A DNA stretch of 64,000 bases from the NCBI RefSeq assembly GCF_028657945.1, contig NZ_CP059693.1, positions 6,386,001 through 6,450,000 on the forward strand. Reading direction: 5' to 3'. Under the pieces are notes generated by a model. That model searched no databases. It saw only the letters and a list, made by a program, of their open reading frames with translations, and was not told where the DNA came from. Both the position numbers and the translations under genes were made by a program. Of this stretch, positions 26,919 through 35,975 are shown one piece after another; the stretch's first letter is position 1; each line of letters starts with the position of its first letter. The stretch comes from Thalassomonas haliotis (GTDB lineage Bacteria > Pseudomonadota > Gammaproteobacteria > Enterobacterales > Alteromonadaceae).

Positions 26919-27845
26919 TTACAACAGGTTGTAAACGCCCTGGAGCGCTTCTAAATCACCCCTTAAATCTGCGCCCTGACCGGTTAACCAGCCCAACTGG
27001 CTGTTAAGGAAAGTTTTCATTTCACTTAACTGGCTGTTGTTATTGTCGATCAATGCCGACAAAGTGCCCCGGGTATTGGCAATAGCCTGGCTACAGTAAG
27101 TACTGGAGCTGTTCGCCTGGCAGTTCACCGCCAAAGTATTTTTGGCGCTTTGCAGATCATCTATCGCCAGCTGGATCAGGTCCTTCATCAGGTCGTCAAA
27201 GGCCATATCTTTCTGGAATACCAGCATAGTGATACCGTTTTCAATGGCATTTAACGCGGTAATGTAATCGGCAGAAGGCGAAGCCACCGACAGTAAAAAC
27301 GCCAAGGTCATATCCATTTGCTTGATGCCGTTCACCAGGGCTTTGAAGTAGGCGGGGTCCGGGTAGGACACCAGGGCATCCACCGACATCTGACAGCCGG
27401 GTTTAATGGCCTGGAAGCCAACCACACCATTAAGGGATTTCAGCTTTAACGCCGACAACAGGTACGAATGGGTAATGCTGGCAACATCAACATTGGAGCT
27501 AGGGCTACCGGCAACGTCGGCGGTGAGTTTTTCAACACCGTCGCCCACCATGGCCAGTGAAATACTCAAAGGTTTGAGCGATTCACAGGTAAAGTCGTAG
27601 TTCAGCATGGTTTTAAAATTGGCATCCGACATAAACGAGCCGGAAGACAGGTTGTTATAGCTGTCCGGCGTGATCAGCTGGTTGCTTTCAAACGCACAGG
27701 CCGGTACATAACGTATCCCCTGAGTGGTATTGCGGGACTGACAATCACGGGCAGCATCGAATACTACCTCGGAGGCTTGCACACTGCCGCTATAGGCCAG
27801 GGCGGACAACACAACACTGGCGACCGTAGTCATTACTTTTTTCAT
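26919..27845 (-). CDS. Exported helical protein, unrecognised
   Basis: 308 residues, AGGAAG before the start. Signal peptide ends near GSVQA, followed by two N-terminal cysteines (ARDC, PAC). A segment around residues 172-215 is hydrophobic and helical (LAFLLSVASPSADY, GITMLVF), and the last 70 residues are amphipathic helix. Six or more cysteines could form disulphides. It lies 55 bp downstream of the 604-residue gene and ends in its own terminator, so the two may form an operon. No known family recognised. Confidence 0.8.
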   Translation of the reverse strand: MKKVMTTVASVVLSALAYSGSVQASEVVFDAARDCQSRNTTQGIRYVPACAFESNQLITPDSYNNLSSGSFMSDANFKTMLNYDFTCESLKPLSISLAMVGDGVEKLTADVAGSPSSNVDVASITHSYLLSALKLKSLNGVVGFQAIKPGCQMSVDALVSYPDPAYFKALVNGIKQMDMTLAFLLSVASPSADYITALNAIENGITMLVFQKDMAFDDLMKDLIQLAIDDLQSAKNTLAVNCQANSSSTYCSQAIANTRGTLSALIDNNNSQLSEMKTFLNSQLGWLTGQGADLRGDLEALQGVYNLL

Positions 27846-27900
27846 TTTGGCTTCCTTTCTTCTTATCGCTTTATTGAATAAATCTGTTTGTTGATCAGGC

Positions 27901-29715
27901 TTACAGCTGGTTTAACTCGGCTGTCAGCACATGTCTGGTTTTGCTGCCGCTGTTATCTGTAACCGCAACCACCATTTTAATTTCTGCATTGGCAGCGGAG
28001 CAGCTGGTATAGGGCGACTGGCGCAAAGTCAGGTTCAGGCTGCGCATACCGGAAATACGGCCGTCGCCCGAGGGCAGGAGCGAGCCTTTCATGGTGGCCA
28101 GACTTTCAATGCTCGGCAGTAACTGTTGCAGCTGAATCGACATCGAAGGCATCCAGAACATACCGTCGATGGCAACAAATTCCACCGTCAGCTGATCATT
28201 GTCACCGGAGAAGGCTTGCGGTACGCCGTCGAGACGCCATAAGACATTGATTTGCCTGTCGTCGCTGAAGCGGTCAACACTGAAGATGCGCTGGCTTTGG
28301 GCGGTTAACTCGGTAATACGGGCTATCAGGGCATTAAGACGATCCAGCAGCTCCTGGCTATGACCCTGCTCTCCCATTAATTTGATAACGTCACGGGCTT
28401 CATTGGACTTGTCAAAAATCTCGGTGCGGATGGCCTCTATCTGGGGATCCAGGTTGACATAATCACTGCACAGTAAAGGATTTTTGTTATCCACCGGCGC
28501 CAGGAAGGCATTGCCCTGAATATGGCTGGCGGTACTGGCTGTTAACTCATCAAAAAGCTCCAGCCCGCTATTGCCCAACTGTAAGAAGGCAACATTGATG
28601 GCCGACTCCAGTTTCACCAGGGCTTCCTGCCCGGGATTATTGATATAGGCGGTTAACTTGTCGTTGATAAAACCGGAAAAGTCTGGCGCCGAGAAACTGC
28701 CCGGGGTGCCGGGGTTTAACTCGGGATCAAAGCTCAGCTTCATCGCTTCGACTTCTTTTGCCAGCAGGCTTAACGTTTCTTCGAAGTAGGTCAGGCTCTG
28801 ATCTGTGCCCTGGTAGAAACTGCCGGGATCGCTATTGACGATAGCATCGTAACAGGCGGACTGGCCGTCCGGCTGGCACAGGCGCAGGTTGATATCATAA
28901 CTGGCGGCCAGCAAGGCAGATTTAGCCATCATAGTGGTAAATTTGTCGCCGCTCAGTTCATTTAATCCACTGACAAACTGGGATATTTTCGTGTTTAAAT
29001 AACTGATGCGACTGCTGGCCACCGAAGCCGTCGGGTATCTGGAAACATAATTCCAGTATAATAACTGGCTGTTTTTCAATGAGTTGATTTCGCCAGATAA
29101 AGTCGATTTTTCCGTGCTGTTGAACAGGGGAAACAGGGCGACCTTATTGTGAATATTGGTCAGCTCCTGGTTCATATCATCCTGCAGTGCTAAACCTAAA
29201 GACAAGCGACGGAACAGGCCCGCTTCATTCAGCGGTGTGGTCACGGTTTTGCTGTCGCCGAGCATGTCCAGGCGGAAATTCTCTTTCTTAAGCTGGACGC
29301 TGGCTTCGCTGAAAACATCGTTCACCGGGAAGATCAGGTAATCTTGATAAAGGGTTTGATACATGTCCTGCTGTATGATGTGCAGATCGGTGCGCAGCGC
29401 CGGGAAACTGAGCAGATCTGAGATATGCACCCAACTGTAACTATCCCTTTGCTGATAACCGCTGGCGGTGCTGTAGAGATCATTTTTCAGGCTGCAGGGC
29501 AAAGCGATTTCGGCAAAACAGCTCTGCTGAAATTGCGGATCGGCGCTGGCACAAGTATCGGTGCAGCTGGCCTGATCATAATCAAGATAACAAATACCCG
29601 GACTATAATGCGTGAGCTGGACGCTGGCACTACAGGCCTGCTCATTGGCACTTGCCGGGGTAGACAAAGACAAGCAGATGCCGGCCAGCATCAGCGGTGA
29701 TAATATTTTTTTCAT
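27901..29715 (-). CDS. Large exported helical protein with Cys-rich N-terminus, unrecognised
   Basis: 604 residues, AAAGGA before the start. Signal peptide ends near STPASA. Six cysteines lie in the first 55 mature residues (QACS, GICY, ASCT, DTCA, QSCF, LPCS). The bulk (100-480) is helical, with LINS-type heptads and few cysteines. The last ~120 residues look beta-rich (WRLDGVPQAFSG, RISGMRSLNLTLRQS). The gene heads the large-protein block, next to an 800-bp AT-rich region that probably holds its promoter. No family recognised. Partnership with the downstream 308- and 674-residue proteins is inferred from context. Confidence 0.82.
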   Translation of the reverse strand: MKKILSPLMLAGICLSLSTPASANEQACSASVQLTHYSPGICYLDYDQASCTDTCASADPQFQQSCFAEIALPCSLKNDLYSTASGYQQRDSYSWVHISDLLSFPALRTDLHIIQQDMYQTLYQDYLIFPVNDVFSEASVQLKKENFRLDMLGDSKTVTTPLNEAGLFRRLSLGLALQDDMNQELTNIHNKVALFPLFNSTEKSTLSGEINSLKNSQLLYWNYVSRYPTASVASSRISYLNTKISQFVSGLNELSGDKFTTMMAKSALLAASYDINLRLCQPDGQSACYDAIVNSDPGSFYQGTDQSLTYFEETLSLLAKEVEAMKLSFDPELNPGTPGSFSAPDFSGFINDKLTAYINNPGQEALVKLESAINVAFLQLGNSGLELFDELTASTASHIQGNAFLAPVDNKNPLLCSDYVNLDPQIEAIRTEIFDKSNEARDVIKLMGEQGHSQELLDRLNALIARITELTAQSQRIFSVDRFSDDRQINVLWRLDGVPQAFSGDNDQLTVEFVAIDGMFWMPSMSIQLQQLLPSIESLATMKGSLLPSGDGRISGMRSLNLTLRQSPYTSCSAANAEIKMVVAVTDNSGSKTRHVLTAELNQL

Positions 29716-30512
29716 GTTAAATCCTTTTACGTCACTTGTGTTTCAAGTTGGTAGTTTTCCGGCCGCAAGCAGCCCAAGACCCGGCCCGGTTAAAGACACC
29801 TATTCCGGGGAATAAGCGCAACAGTTAACAAGCCTGGCGATATTTTTTTGAGTTTTTTTATCGGGTGAAAGTTGTCTTAAACGGCCCAGGTGAGCTGGCC
29901 ACGAACTTTTTAAGAGATGAAATATTTAACATACCGATTCCTTGTATTTTTCATTTAAGTGATTGGATATGCAATATACAACTGAAGTTTGTCAGCCCTT
30001 GACGTCCTTCAATATCACTTCTAACCAACGCAACACAACTTTTACATTTGAGATACATCTGATTAATTAACGAACAATGTAAACGAGTTGTAATTGAGTG
30101 TCAACACCCGGTAAAAATAAATTTTTATGAAAATTCCCACATTATTTTCAGGTGAATATTCACCGATTCCTTTGGCCAACCCCATGACAACAACAATGGT
30201 CAAACCAGATAAAAAACCACAAACAAATAATATTTTTTTCTTTTATATCAGCAAATTATTTCATTAACATTTCATATCAATGAAAAGATAAAATGTTCTA
30301 GCTCTTAGTAAACAAAACAAAAATTAATAAGATCAACTAGATGTAATCTGATAACAGGAAAATTTTTCCCTTTAAAAAATAAAATTATTTCCGCAAGAAA
30401 TTTGACTTAAATCATACAATAAACTTTATGTTACCCACCTAAAAAAACATAACAAATACTTAACATTTGTTGTTAATATGACCAGGCGTTAACTTATAAC
30501 AAGGAAAATAAA
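29716..30512. other. 797-bp AT-rich divergent regulatory region
   Basis: No open frame of note. It separates the minus-strand 604-residue gene from the plus-strand paralogue A7 and is clearly more AT-rich than the genes around it, especially 30100-30480, with many A and T runs. It probably contains both divergent promoters. A ribosome site AAGGAAAATAAA stands before 30513. No terminator or RNA gene was recognised. Confidence 0.6.
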
Positions 30513-31139
30513 ATGAAGATTAATCTAGTTTTACTGGGTTTGTTGCTTAGCGGCAGCGTTTTTGCCACGGATACGGTTTATATTTCCGGGGTCAAACATC
30601 AAATGTCACTGGCAGATTTCCAGCAGGCCAGCACCGACAAGCCGCAATTGTTTCAGGCCCACTACACCAGCACCCTCAATGTTGACGGCGCCTATGATAA
30701 CCAGGTAGTGAATTTTGCCGTTACCGCCAAAGTAACCGGCTTAGGTTACCGTAATTACGACGGCAGGTATTATTGCGGTGATTACAATCAATACCCGGCC
30801 CGGCCGGAGTGGGCGGAAAAGTGTGCCGCCTCCCGGCTGACCGGCGGGGTCAGATCGCCAAATTATTACGGCAAATTAGACTATGTTGCCGAAATTTCCG
30901 TGTCATGCAGCGGCACAGAAGTGGGCACCGCCCTGGACAGCAAGAATATCCGCTATACTTCCTGGGATCTGCATGATGCCGACGACGGCGTCAGGGATGT
31001 TACCCTGTGGGTAGACAGAACCATGACCATCTCCAGCGAATGCCAACAGTTGCAGATAGACATTAAAGGCCCGAGAGATAGCTCTTTGTGGGTCATAGAA
31101 GACATAGATCTGAGTGTGATCCTGGCTGAGCCGTTTTAA
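30513..31139 (+). CDS. Array paralogue A7: small secreted protein on the opposite strand
   Basis: 208 residues, AAGGAAAATAAA before the ATG. Signal peptide ends near GSVFA. TVYISGVKHQMSLADF, then a longer first section, a loop with two cysteines 15 residues apart (GDYNQYPARPEWAEK between), the longest loop of the set, SVSCSGTEVGTALDSKN, SSECQQLQIDIKG and terminal LAEPF. The only family member on the plus strand and the only one with an altered GDxGQ motif (GAYDNQVVNF). It faces its own promoter region, so it may be expressed differently from the array. Confidence 0.85.
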   Translation: MKINLVLLGLLLSGSVFATDTVYISGVKHQMSLADFQQASTDKPQLFQAHYTSTLNVDGAYDNQVVNFAVTAKVTGLGYRNYDGRYYCGDYNQYPARPEWAEKCAASRLTGGVRSPNYYGKLDYVAEISVSCSGTEVGTALDSKNIRYTSWDLHDADDGVRDVTLWVDRTMTISSECQQLQIDIKGPRDSSLWVIEDIDLSVILAEPF

Positions 31140-31221
31140 CCGCAGTTTTTAGCAGCAATAAAGCGCGCCGTTAAACCGGCGCACGGCAACTTATCAACCA
31201 AGATTTATAACCGCTTTAGCG

Positions 31222-31764
31222 TTAAAAAGCTTCCGCGACCAATACATCCAAATCAATACTGTCTATGGTGCTAAGTTCAGTGCCATCGACAATCACTTGC
31301 AGCTGCTGACAATTACCGCCGGTCACCAGCTCATTATCCACCAATAAGTTAACTTCACGTCCGGTATCTCTTACCCTGACTCCTTCATTGACCAGCATAT
31401 TTTTATTTTCACTGTCCATGCCTATGGCAATGCCGTTACAGGACACTTTCAGATCAACCTCATAGCTGAAACCCGGCAGCCACTTTGTATAAGATTCATG
31501 GCACGGCGGCTCATCCGGGTGATAGGTAAAACAAACTTCTTCATTTTCCTGGTAACCCCTGCCGGCGACGATAGCATCAACATCAAAGAGCAGGCTTTGA
31601 CCATAATCGCCGATAACCTGGATATTGGCGGTATAGGTATTACCCGAACGCTGAAAGTCCGCTTTTGACAAGCTGTGTTTGCTGCCGCTGACATAAACCA
31701 CATCCGCCGCCGCAGCCTGACTCACCATTAACGAACAAAAGACTAATCCAATGAGTTTTTTCAT
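31222..31764 (-). CDS. Array paralogue A8: small secreted protein with variable Cys loop
   Basis: 180 residues, AAGGAAG before the start. Signal peptide ends near SQAAAA. VVYVSGSKHSLSKADF, GDYGQSLLFDVDA, a loop with two cysteines nine residues apart (FTYHPDEPP between), KVSCNGIAIGMDSENKN, GGNCQQLQVIVDG and terminal LVAEAF. Closest to A6, although about 11 kb away on the other side of the large-protein genes. It converges with A7. Confidence 0.85.
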   Translation of the reverse strand: MKKLIGLVFCSLMVSQAAAADVVYVSGSKHSLSKADFQRSGNTYTANIQVIGDYGQSLLFDVDAIVAGRGYQENEEVCFTYHPDEPPCHESYTKWLPGFSYEVDLKVSCNGIAIGMDSENKNMLVNEGVRVRDTGREVNLLVDNELVTGGNCQQLQVIVDGTELSTIDSIDLDVLVAEAF

Positions 31765-31904
31765 GTTTTTCTTCCTTATTTATCCGGGACTGACTATGCC
31801 CGGAGCAAAATACCCCTTAGTTGCTCCCCGGCGAATACATGTATTAGACACAGGGGAATAAAAAGACTATTGGTAAAACATGACATTAGCATGAAGGGAA
31901 AAAG

Positions 31905-31935
31905 AAAACGGCTGATGCCAATAAAGCAACAGCCG
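31905..31935 (-). terminator. Probable terminator of glmU
   Basis: Minus strand CGGCTG (31935-31930) pairs with CAGCCG (31914-31909), with TTTTCTTTTTCCC following. The position, about 35 bp beyond the glmU stop, fits a Rho-independent terminator with a six-bp stem. Confidence 0.6.
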
Positions 31936-31968
31936 CCGATAGTTGGAAATTAAACCTGAAGGGCCGGG

Positions 31969-33342
31969 TTAACTTTTCTTGACCGGTCTCTGCCAGCCGC
32001 TGATATTGCGCTGTTTGCCGCGGGCAACCGCCAGTTCTTCGGCAGCCACGTCCTTGGCAACCACCGAACCTGCGCCGACCGTAGCCAGCTCACCTATAGT
32101 CACAGGCGCCACCAGTGAAGAGTTAGAACCGATAAAGGCTCCGTCTTCTATGGTAGTGGTGGATTTATTGACACCGTCATAATTACAGGTAATGGTGCCG
32201 GCACCGACATTTACTTTTTCGCCGATAAGCGAATCACCTAAATAGGTCAGGTGGTTCGCTTTAGAACCGGCGCCTAAAGTGGTTTTTTTCATTTCCACGA
32301 AGTTGCCGACATGGGAGTCGTTTTTCATCACGCTGTTGGGACGGATACGCGCAAACGGCCCCAAAGTACAGCTTTCGCCGATTTGGCTGTCTTCAACCAT
32401 AGTATTGGGCTTGATAATGGTACCGGCGCCGATTGTGCAGTTTTTCAAAATACAATTGGCACCGACTTGTACGCCGTCGGCCAGTTCGACTTCACCTTCA
32501 AAGATACAGTTAACATCGATCACCACTTCCTGGCCAACCTTAACCTGCCCGCGGATATCGATGCGGGCGGGATCCCGTAAACTGGCGCCTTCAATCATCA
32601 ATTCCTGTGCCTGGCGCAGCTGATAAGCCCGCTCCAGTGCCGCCAGCTGTACCCGATTATTTGCCCCTTCCACTTCAATTTCCGTTTCCGGATGGGCGGT
32701 GGCTATCGCTTTACCTTCGCCGTGGGCGGTGGCGATAATATCGGTAAGATAATATTCCCCCTGGGCATTATCGTTGGATAACTGGTTTAACCAACGTTTA
32801 ATATCGGCGCCGTTGGCCAGCAGGATACCGGTATTGGCTTCGTTGATCAGCAACTGCTCCGGGTTGGCGTCTTTTTGTTCGACAATACCTACTACTTTGC
32901 CATTGTCTCTGACAATCCGGCCGTAACCGGCCGGATTGGCCAAGTGAACCGTTAACAGGGCCATCCCCTTATCCGGCTTGGCCGCCAGCAGGCTTTCAAG
33001 GGTAGAAACCTTAGTCAGGGGCACATCGCCGTACAATACCAGGATATCTTCGTCGTCTTTGATATAAGGCACCGCCTGCTGCACCGCGTGACCTGTGCCC
33101 AGCTGCTCGACCTGTTCGATGTACACCAGATCATCGCCGTTTGTTTGCTGGTCAAGCTTGGCTTTTAACAGCTCGCCGCCGAAACCGTAGATCAGGTAAA
33201 TATTGTCGGCGTTTAATTGTCTGGCACTATGGATCACATGTTCAACCATAGCCTTGTCTGCCACCGGGTGTAATACCTTAGGCAGGGATGAGTGCATACG
33301 AGTGCCTTTACCCGCAGCAAGAATAACAACAGAAAGACTCAT
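31969..33342 (-). CDS. glmU: Bifunctional GlcNAc-1-P uridyltransferase / GlcN-1-P acetyltransferase
   Basis: 457 residues. Makes UDP-GlcNAc from glucosamine-1-phosphate in two steps. The N-terminal pyrophosphorylase shows [18 protein letters not shown] (6-23) and YGDVPLT. The C-terminal left-handed beta helix has hexapeptide repeats and the acetyltransferase segments NFVEMKK and NHLTYLGD. Length is normal. It shares a pathway with glmS, but about 21 kb of pagL-like and secreted-protein genes lie between them. Confidence 0.98.
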   Translation of the reverse strand: MSLSVVILAAGKGTRMHSSLPKVLHPVADKAMVEHVIHSARQLNADNIYLIYGFGGELLKAKLDQQTNGDDLVYIEQVEQLGTGHAVQQAVPYIKDDEDILVLYGDVPLTKVSTLESLLAAKPDKGMALLTVHLANPAGYGRIVRDNGKVVGIVEQKDANPEQLLINEANTGILLANGADIKRWLNQLSNDNAQGEYYLTDIIATAHGEGKAIATAHPETEIEVEGANNRVQLAALERAYQLRQAQELMIEGASLRDPARIDIRGQVKVGQEVVIDVNCIFEGEVELADGVQVGANCILKNCTIGAGTIIKPNTMVEDSQIGESCTLGPFARIRPNSVMKNDSHVGNFVEMKKTTLGAGSKANHLTYLGDSLIGEKVNVGAGTITCNYDGVNKSTTTIEDGAFIGSNSSLVAPVTIGELATVGAGSVVAKDVAAEELAVARGKQRNISGWQRPVKKS

Positions 33343-33409
33343 AATTAGTCCATTAGTAAAAAAATTATCGTTATTGTAGCTGGCATTAACCCTTTATTGG
33401 AATATTTTT

Positions 33410-34189
33410 TCAGCGGTTAACCGGTATCGTTGACGGCCAGTGACGATAACGGCCAAGATGATGGCTTTTTTGCCTGTTCCGCCTGTGCGTTAATTGCTTT
33501 ATATGGTTAAGGTAAATAACAAAATTAACCATTATTGCCGACAACAGCAGCAACTGCCACCAGGACCAGTCCAGGCCCAGGCTATAACGGCATAACGCCA
33601 GTAAACCAAAATAGCCGATCACCGTATATTGCAGCGCAGCGCTAAACCAGTTGACGGCCAGGCCCGCCGTCTTAGCAGGCTTAAAACGTTTACCCAGTTG
33701 CCGCGCCAGCAGCAGACTGATTATTGCCAGCAGCGCCACCACAACACCGACAATCGCAAAAGAAAGCCATACCCAGGTTTCCGGCCAGCCCACCACCTGG
33801 GCGGATTTCGCCGGACCGGACCAGAGGGCATCCCAGCTGACCGCCAGGATCACGCCGCAGGTCACCAGCAGCTGCTTGTCTTGTGCAGGCTGACCCGGTG
33901 TCCCCGGGGTAAAGTCAGTTAACTCACTTTTCAAATACAGGGCAATACAGGCAAAGGCGATAAGGCCGATCACCGGCGTCAACGCGGGCAGGGCATTAAC
34001 ACTAAAATAAGTGAGCAAATAACCCAACATAGGAAACAGGCTATGGGTCAGGGAAACGCCGATCACCCATAACAATACCAGCGCCAGGTCTTTGAGCTGA
34101 CCAGCACGGGCAAAGGTAGCCGCCGCCACATCAGCGCCGACGCCCAGACCCATCAAAATACTGGCACAGATAAAATCAACTAAGGTCAT
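33410..34189 (-). CDS. Polytopic membrane protein, MntP-like
   Basis: 259 residues with six to seven hydrophobic segments. Two half-repeats resemble MntP (manganese efflux, LysE superfamily): ILMGLGVGADVAAATFARAG near the start and LLVTCGVILAVSWDALWSG mid-protein, each with an Asp in the helix where MntP has its conserved Asp. The match is partial, so MntP-like is a tentative label. It starts five bases after the stop of the di-haem lipoprotein gene and is probably the third gene of a phoX-type operon. The C-terminal tail is Arg/His-rich and cytoplasmic. Confidence 0.6.
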   Translation of the reverse strand: MTLVDFICASILMGLGVGADVAAATFARAGQLKDLALVLLWVIGVSLTHSLFPMLGYLLTYFSVNALPALTPVIGLIAFACIALYLKSELTDFTPGTPGQPAQDKQLLVTCGVILAVSWDALWSGPAKSAQVVGWPETWVWLSFAIVGVVVALLAIISLLLARQLGKRFKPAKTAGLAVNWFSAALQYTVIGYFGLLALCRYSLGLDWSWWQLLLLSAIMVNFVIYLNHIKQLTHRRNRQKSHHLGRYRHWPSTIPVNR

Positions 34190-34194
34190 CTTGC

Positions 34195-35895
34195 TTACTT
34201 CCCGTGTTGCGCCAAAGTGCTGTTAGTATCCTGATGATGCCAGTTCAGGCGCAGATCCCATTGATACCTGTGCTCGGGCGCCAGCGGTGCCTGGCTTTCA
34301 TCGATCTGCTCCAGCACATTGTCGGCGCCGGAGAGCATGGCATCGCGGCCGAAGATATAACTTTGCTCCTGCATCAGGGTGTAATAGGCCTTGTTTAAGT
34401 CCAGCGCCCGCCGCGGCGAAGGAGTGATCAGCTGATAAAGGTTGCTTGCCCCTTTAACTTTTTCTTCATTTACCCGGCCGTTTTTATCAAACCAGCGCTC
34501 CAGCATTTCCCGGTTCTGACGAAACTCGTCACCGCCGCCGGCCCTTTGCATATAAGTTAAAAATTCCCCCTGCTGCTCGCCGACATTAGGGACATCCTGC
34601 TGCTCGGCCAAATTGATATAACCCCAGCCGCGGGCTCCTTCAACTTTACGCGGGAAACTGAAGGTCTGATCTATGGTGGCGCCTATGGTCTTATGGCAGC
34701 CGCTGCAAAATGCCAGCTCCTGATCGTACTGCTGGCGCAGCTGCCCGTGCTCGTCTTCAATATAGCCGTTGATGGTCCAGCCGAAGTTATTGTTGATACC
34801 TTTATCCCCGAGTTGCCTGATCTGGGGCAGGTTTTCAAAATGTTTTTCTTTTTCTTCCAGGTAATAGGCAGAGGCCAGCTGGTGCCGGGACTTAAAGCTA
34901 TGTTTTTTCATATAGCGCACTTCTTTCATGCGCGGCGCATTATAGATCTTGCCGTTATCATCAACCCCGATATAACGCACGGTATGGAGAAACTCGGTAT
35001 TTTTGGGGTAGAGCATATGGGCCAGCTCAATATCGGCGGCATCGCCGAGATAAAAGGCCCGACGCCGGAGCCATTCAATGCTTTTGCTGAGCTTGCCGTC
35101 GCCATTGAGATCCTCACCGATAAGTTGTTCGGAAATCGCCGGTAAGGAAATTTGCGCCAGATCTTTCATGGTCATTTCCACCAGGGCTAAATTGGCAAAA
35201 TAAACATCCCGGGAAAACTCACCGTTGAGCTGACGAAACGGCGCCGGCAGACGTATCATGGCATCACCGGTAGAGCCGTTGGTGGGCCAGAAGGTGCTCG
35301 GGAAAGGTTTGTAATTAAAGGCCACCCAATAACTGTTGTCATTGGCCAGGCCGAATTCGTCAAAGGCTTTATCCGGGTAGGGCAGGTTGGCGATCGGCGT
35401 CACTTCTCCCTGCCAGTTGTCATCATGTTCAAGCCGGGTAATCAAGGGCGAATAATTATCTGTGCGGATCCATTGTTTGATACTGTTATCGGAGATCTTT
35501 TCAATCATCGGCCGGCGGTTAACAAACAGGTTTTTCCAGTGGTTGGTTACCCCGAGATCGGAAAACTCATAATCTCCCTGCAAATCGCCGTCGCGCATCA
35601 TATTGGGACGTGTTTTTTCCTGGCCATAACTTTGATGGCAGGCAAAACAGGGGTTATTGACACCGTCGGTCTTGGTATAACACTGGGGCGGGATCACCGA
35701 CTCGGCATTATAGACTTGCTTGTGCTCGATATAGGCCAGCGCGGGAATATCATCCCCGACCCGGTAAGGGTAGGACTTTTCCTGGCTTTGAGCCGCCGCT
35801 GCAGACTCAGCGGCTTGCTTATCGCAGCCGATCAGGGAGAACAAACAAACAGCGATTATTTTACATTTAAGGAATAATTTTGTTGTCGACATCAT
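34195..35895 (-). CDS. Di-haem cytochrome c-like lipoprotein
   Basis: 566 residues (a start one codon later is equally possible). Lipobox LIGC with Cys24 predicts an outer- or inner-membrane lipoprotein. Two CxxCH haem c sites: CFACH (83-87) and CSGCH (397-401). An EF-hand-like DLNGDGKLS (262-270) could bind calcium. No further domain recognised. It lies 80 bp downstream of the PhoX-type gene and touches the MntP-like gene. Possible periplasmic electron-transfer partner of the PhoX-type protein; this is inference. Confidence 0.78.
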   Translation of the reverse strand: MMSTTKLFLKCKIIAVCLFSLIGCDKQAAESAAAAQSQEKSYPYRVGDDIPALAYIEHKQVYNAESVIPPQCYTKTDGVNNPCFACHQSYGQEKTRPNMMRDGDLQGDYEFSDLGVTNHWKNLFVNRRPMIEKISDNSIKQWIRTDNYSPLITRLEHDDNWQGEVTPIANLPYPDKAFDEFGLANDNSYWVAFNYKPFPSTFWPTNGSTGDAMIRLPAPFRQLNGEFSRDVYFANLALVEMTMKDLAQISLPAISEQLIGEDLNGDGKLSKSIEWLRRRAFYLGDAADIELAHMLYPKNTEFLHTVRYIGVDDNGKIYNAPRMKEVRYMKKHSFKSRHQLASAYYLEEKEKHFENLPQIRQLGDKGINNNFGWTINGYIEDEHGQLRQQYDQELAFCSGCHKTIGATIDQTFSFPRKVEGARGWGYINLAEQQDVPNVGEQQGEFLTYMQRAGGGDEFRQNREMLERWFDKNGRVNEEKVKGASNLYQLITPSPRRALDLNKAYYTLMQEQSYIFGRDAMLSGADNVLEQIDESQAPLAPEHRYQWDLRLNWHHQDTNSTLAQHGK

Positions 35896-35975
35896 TTTGC
35901 TTCACAGGAATAAAAAGCGGAATCAAAATCGGGGCAGCCATCAGGCCGCCCCGGGAGTGTAATAGCCAAGAGCTG

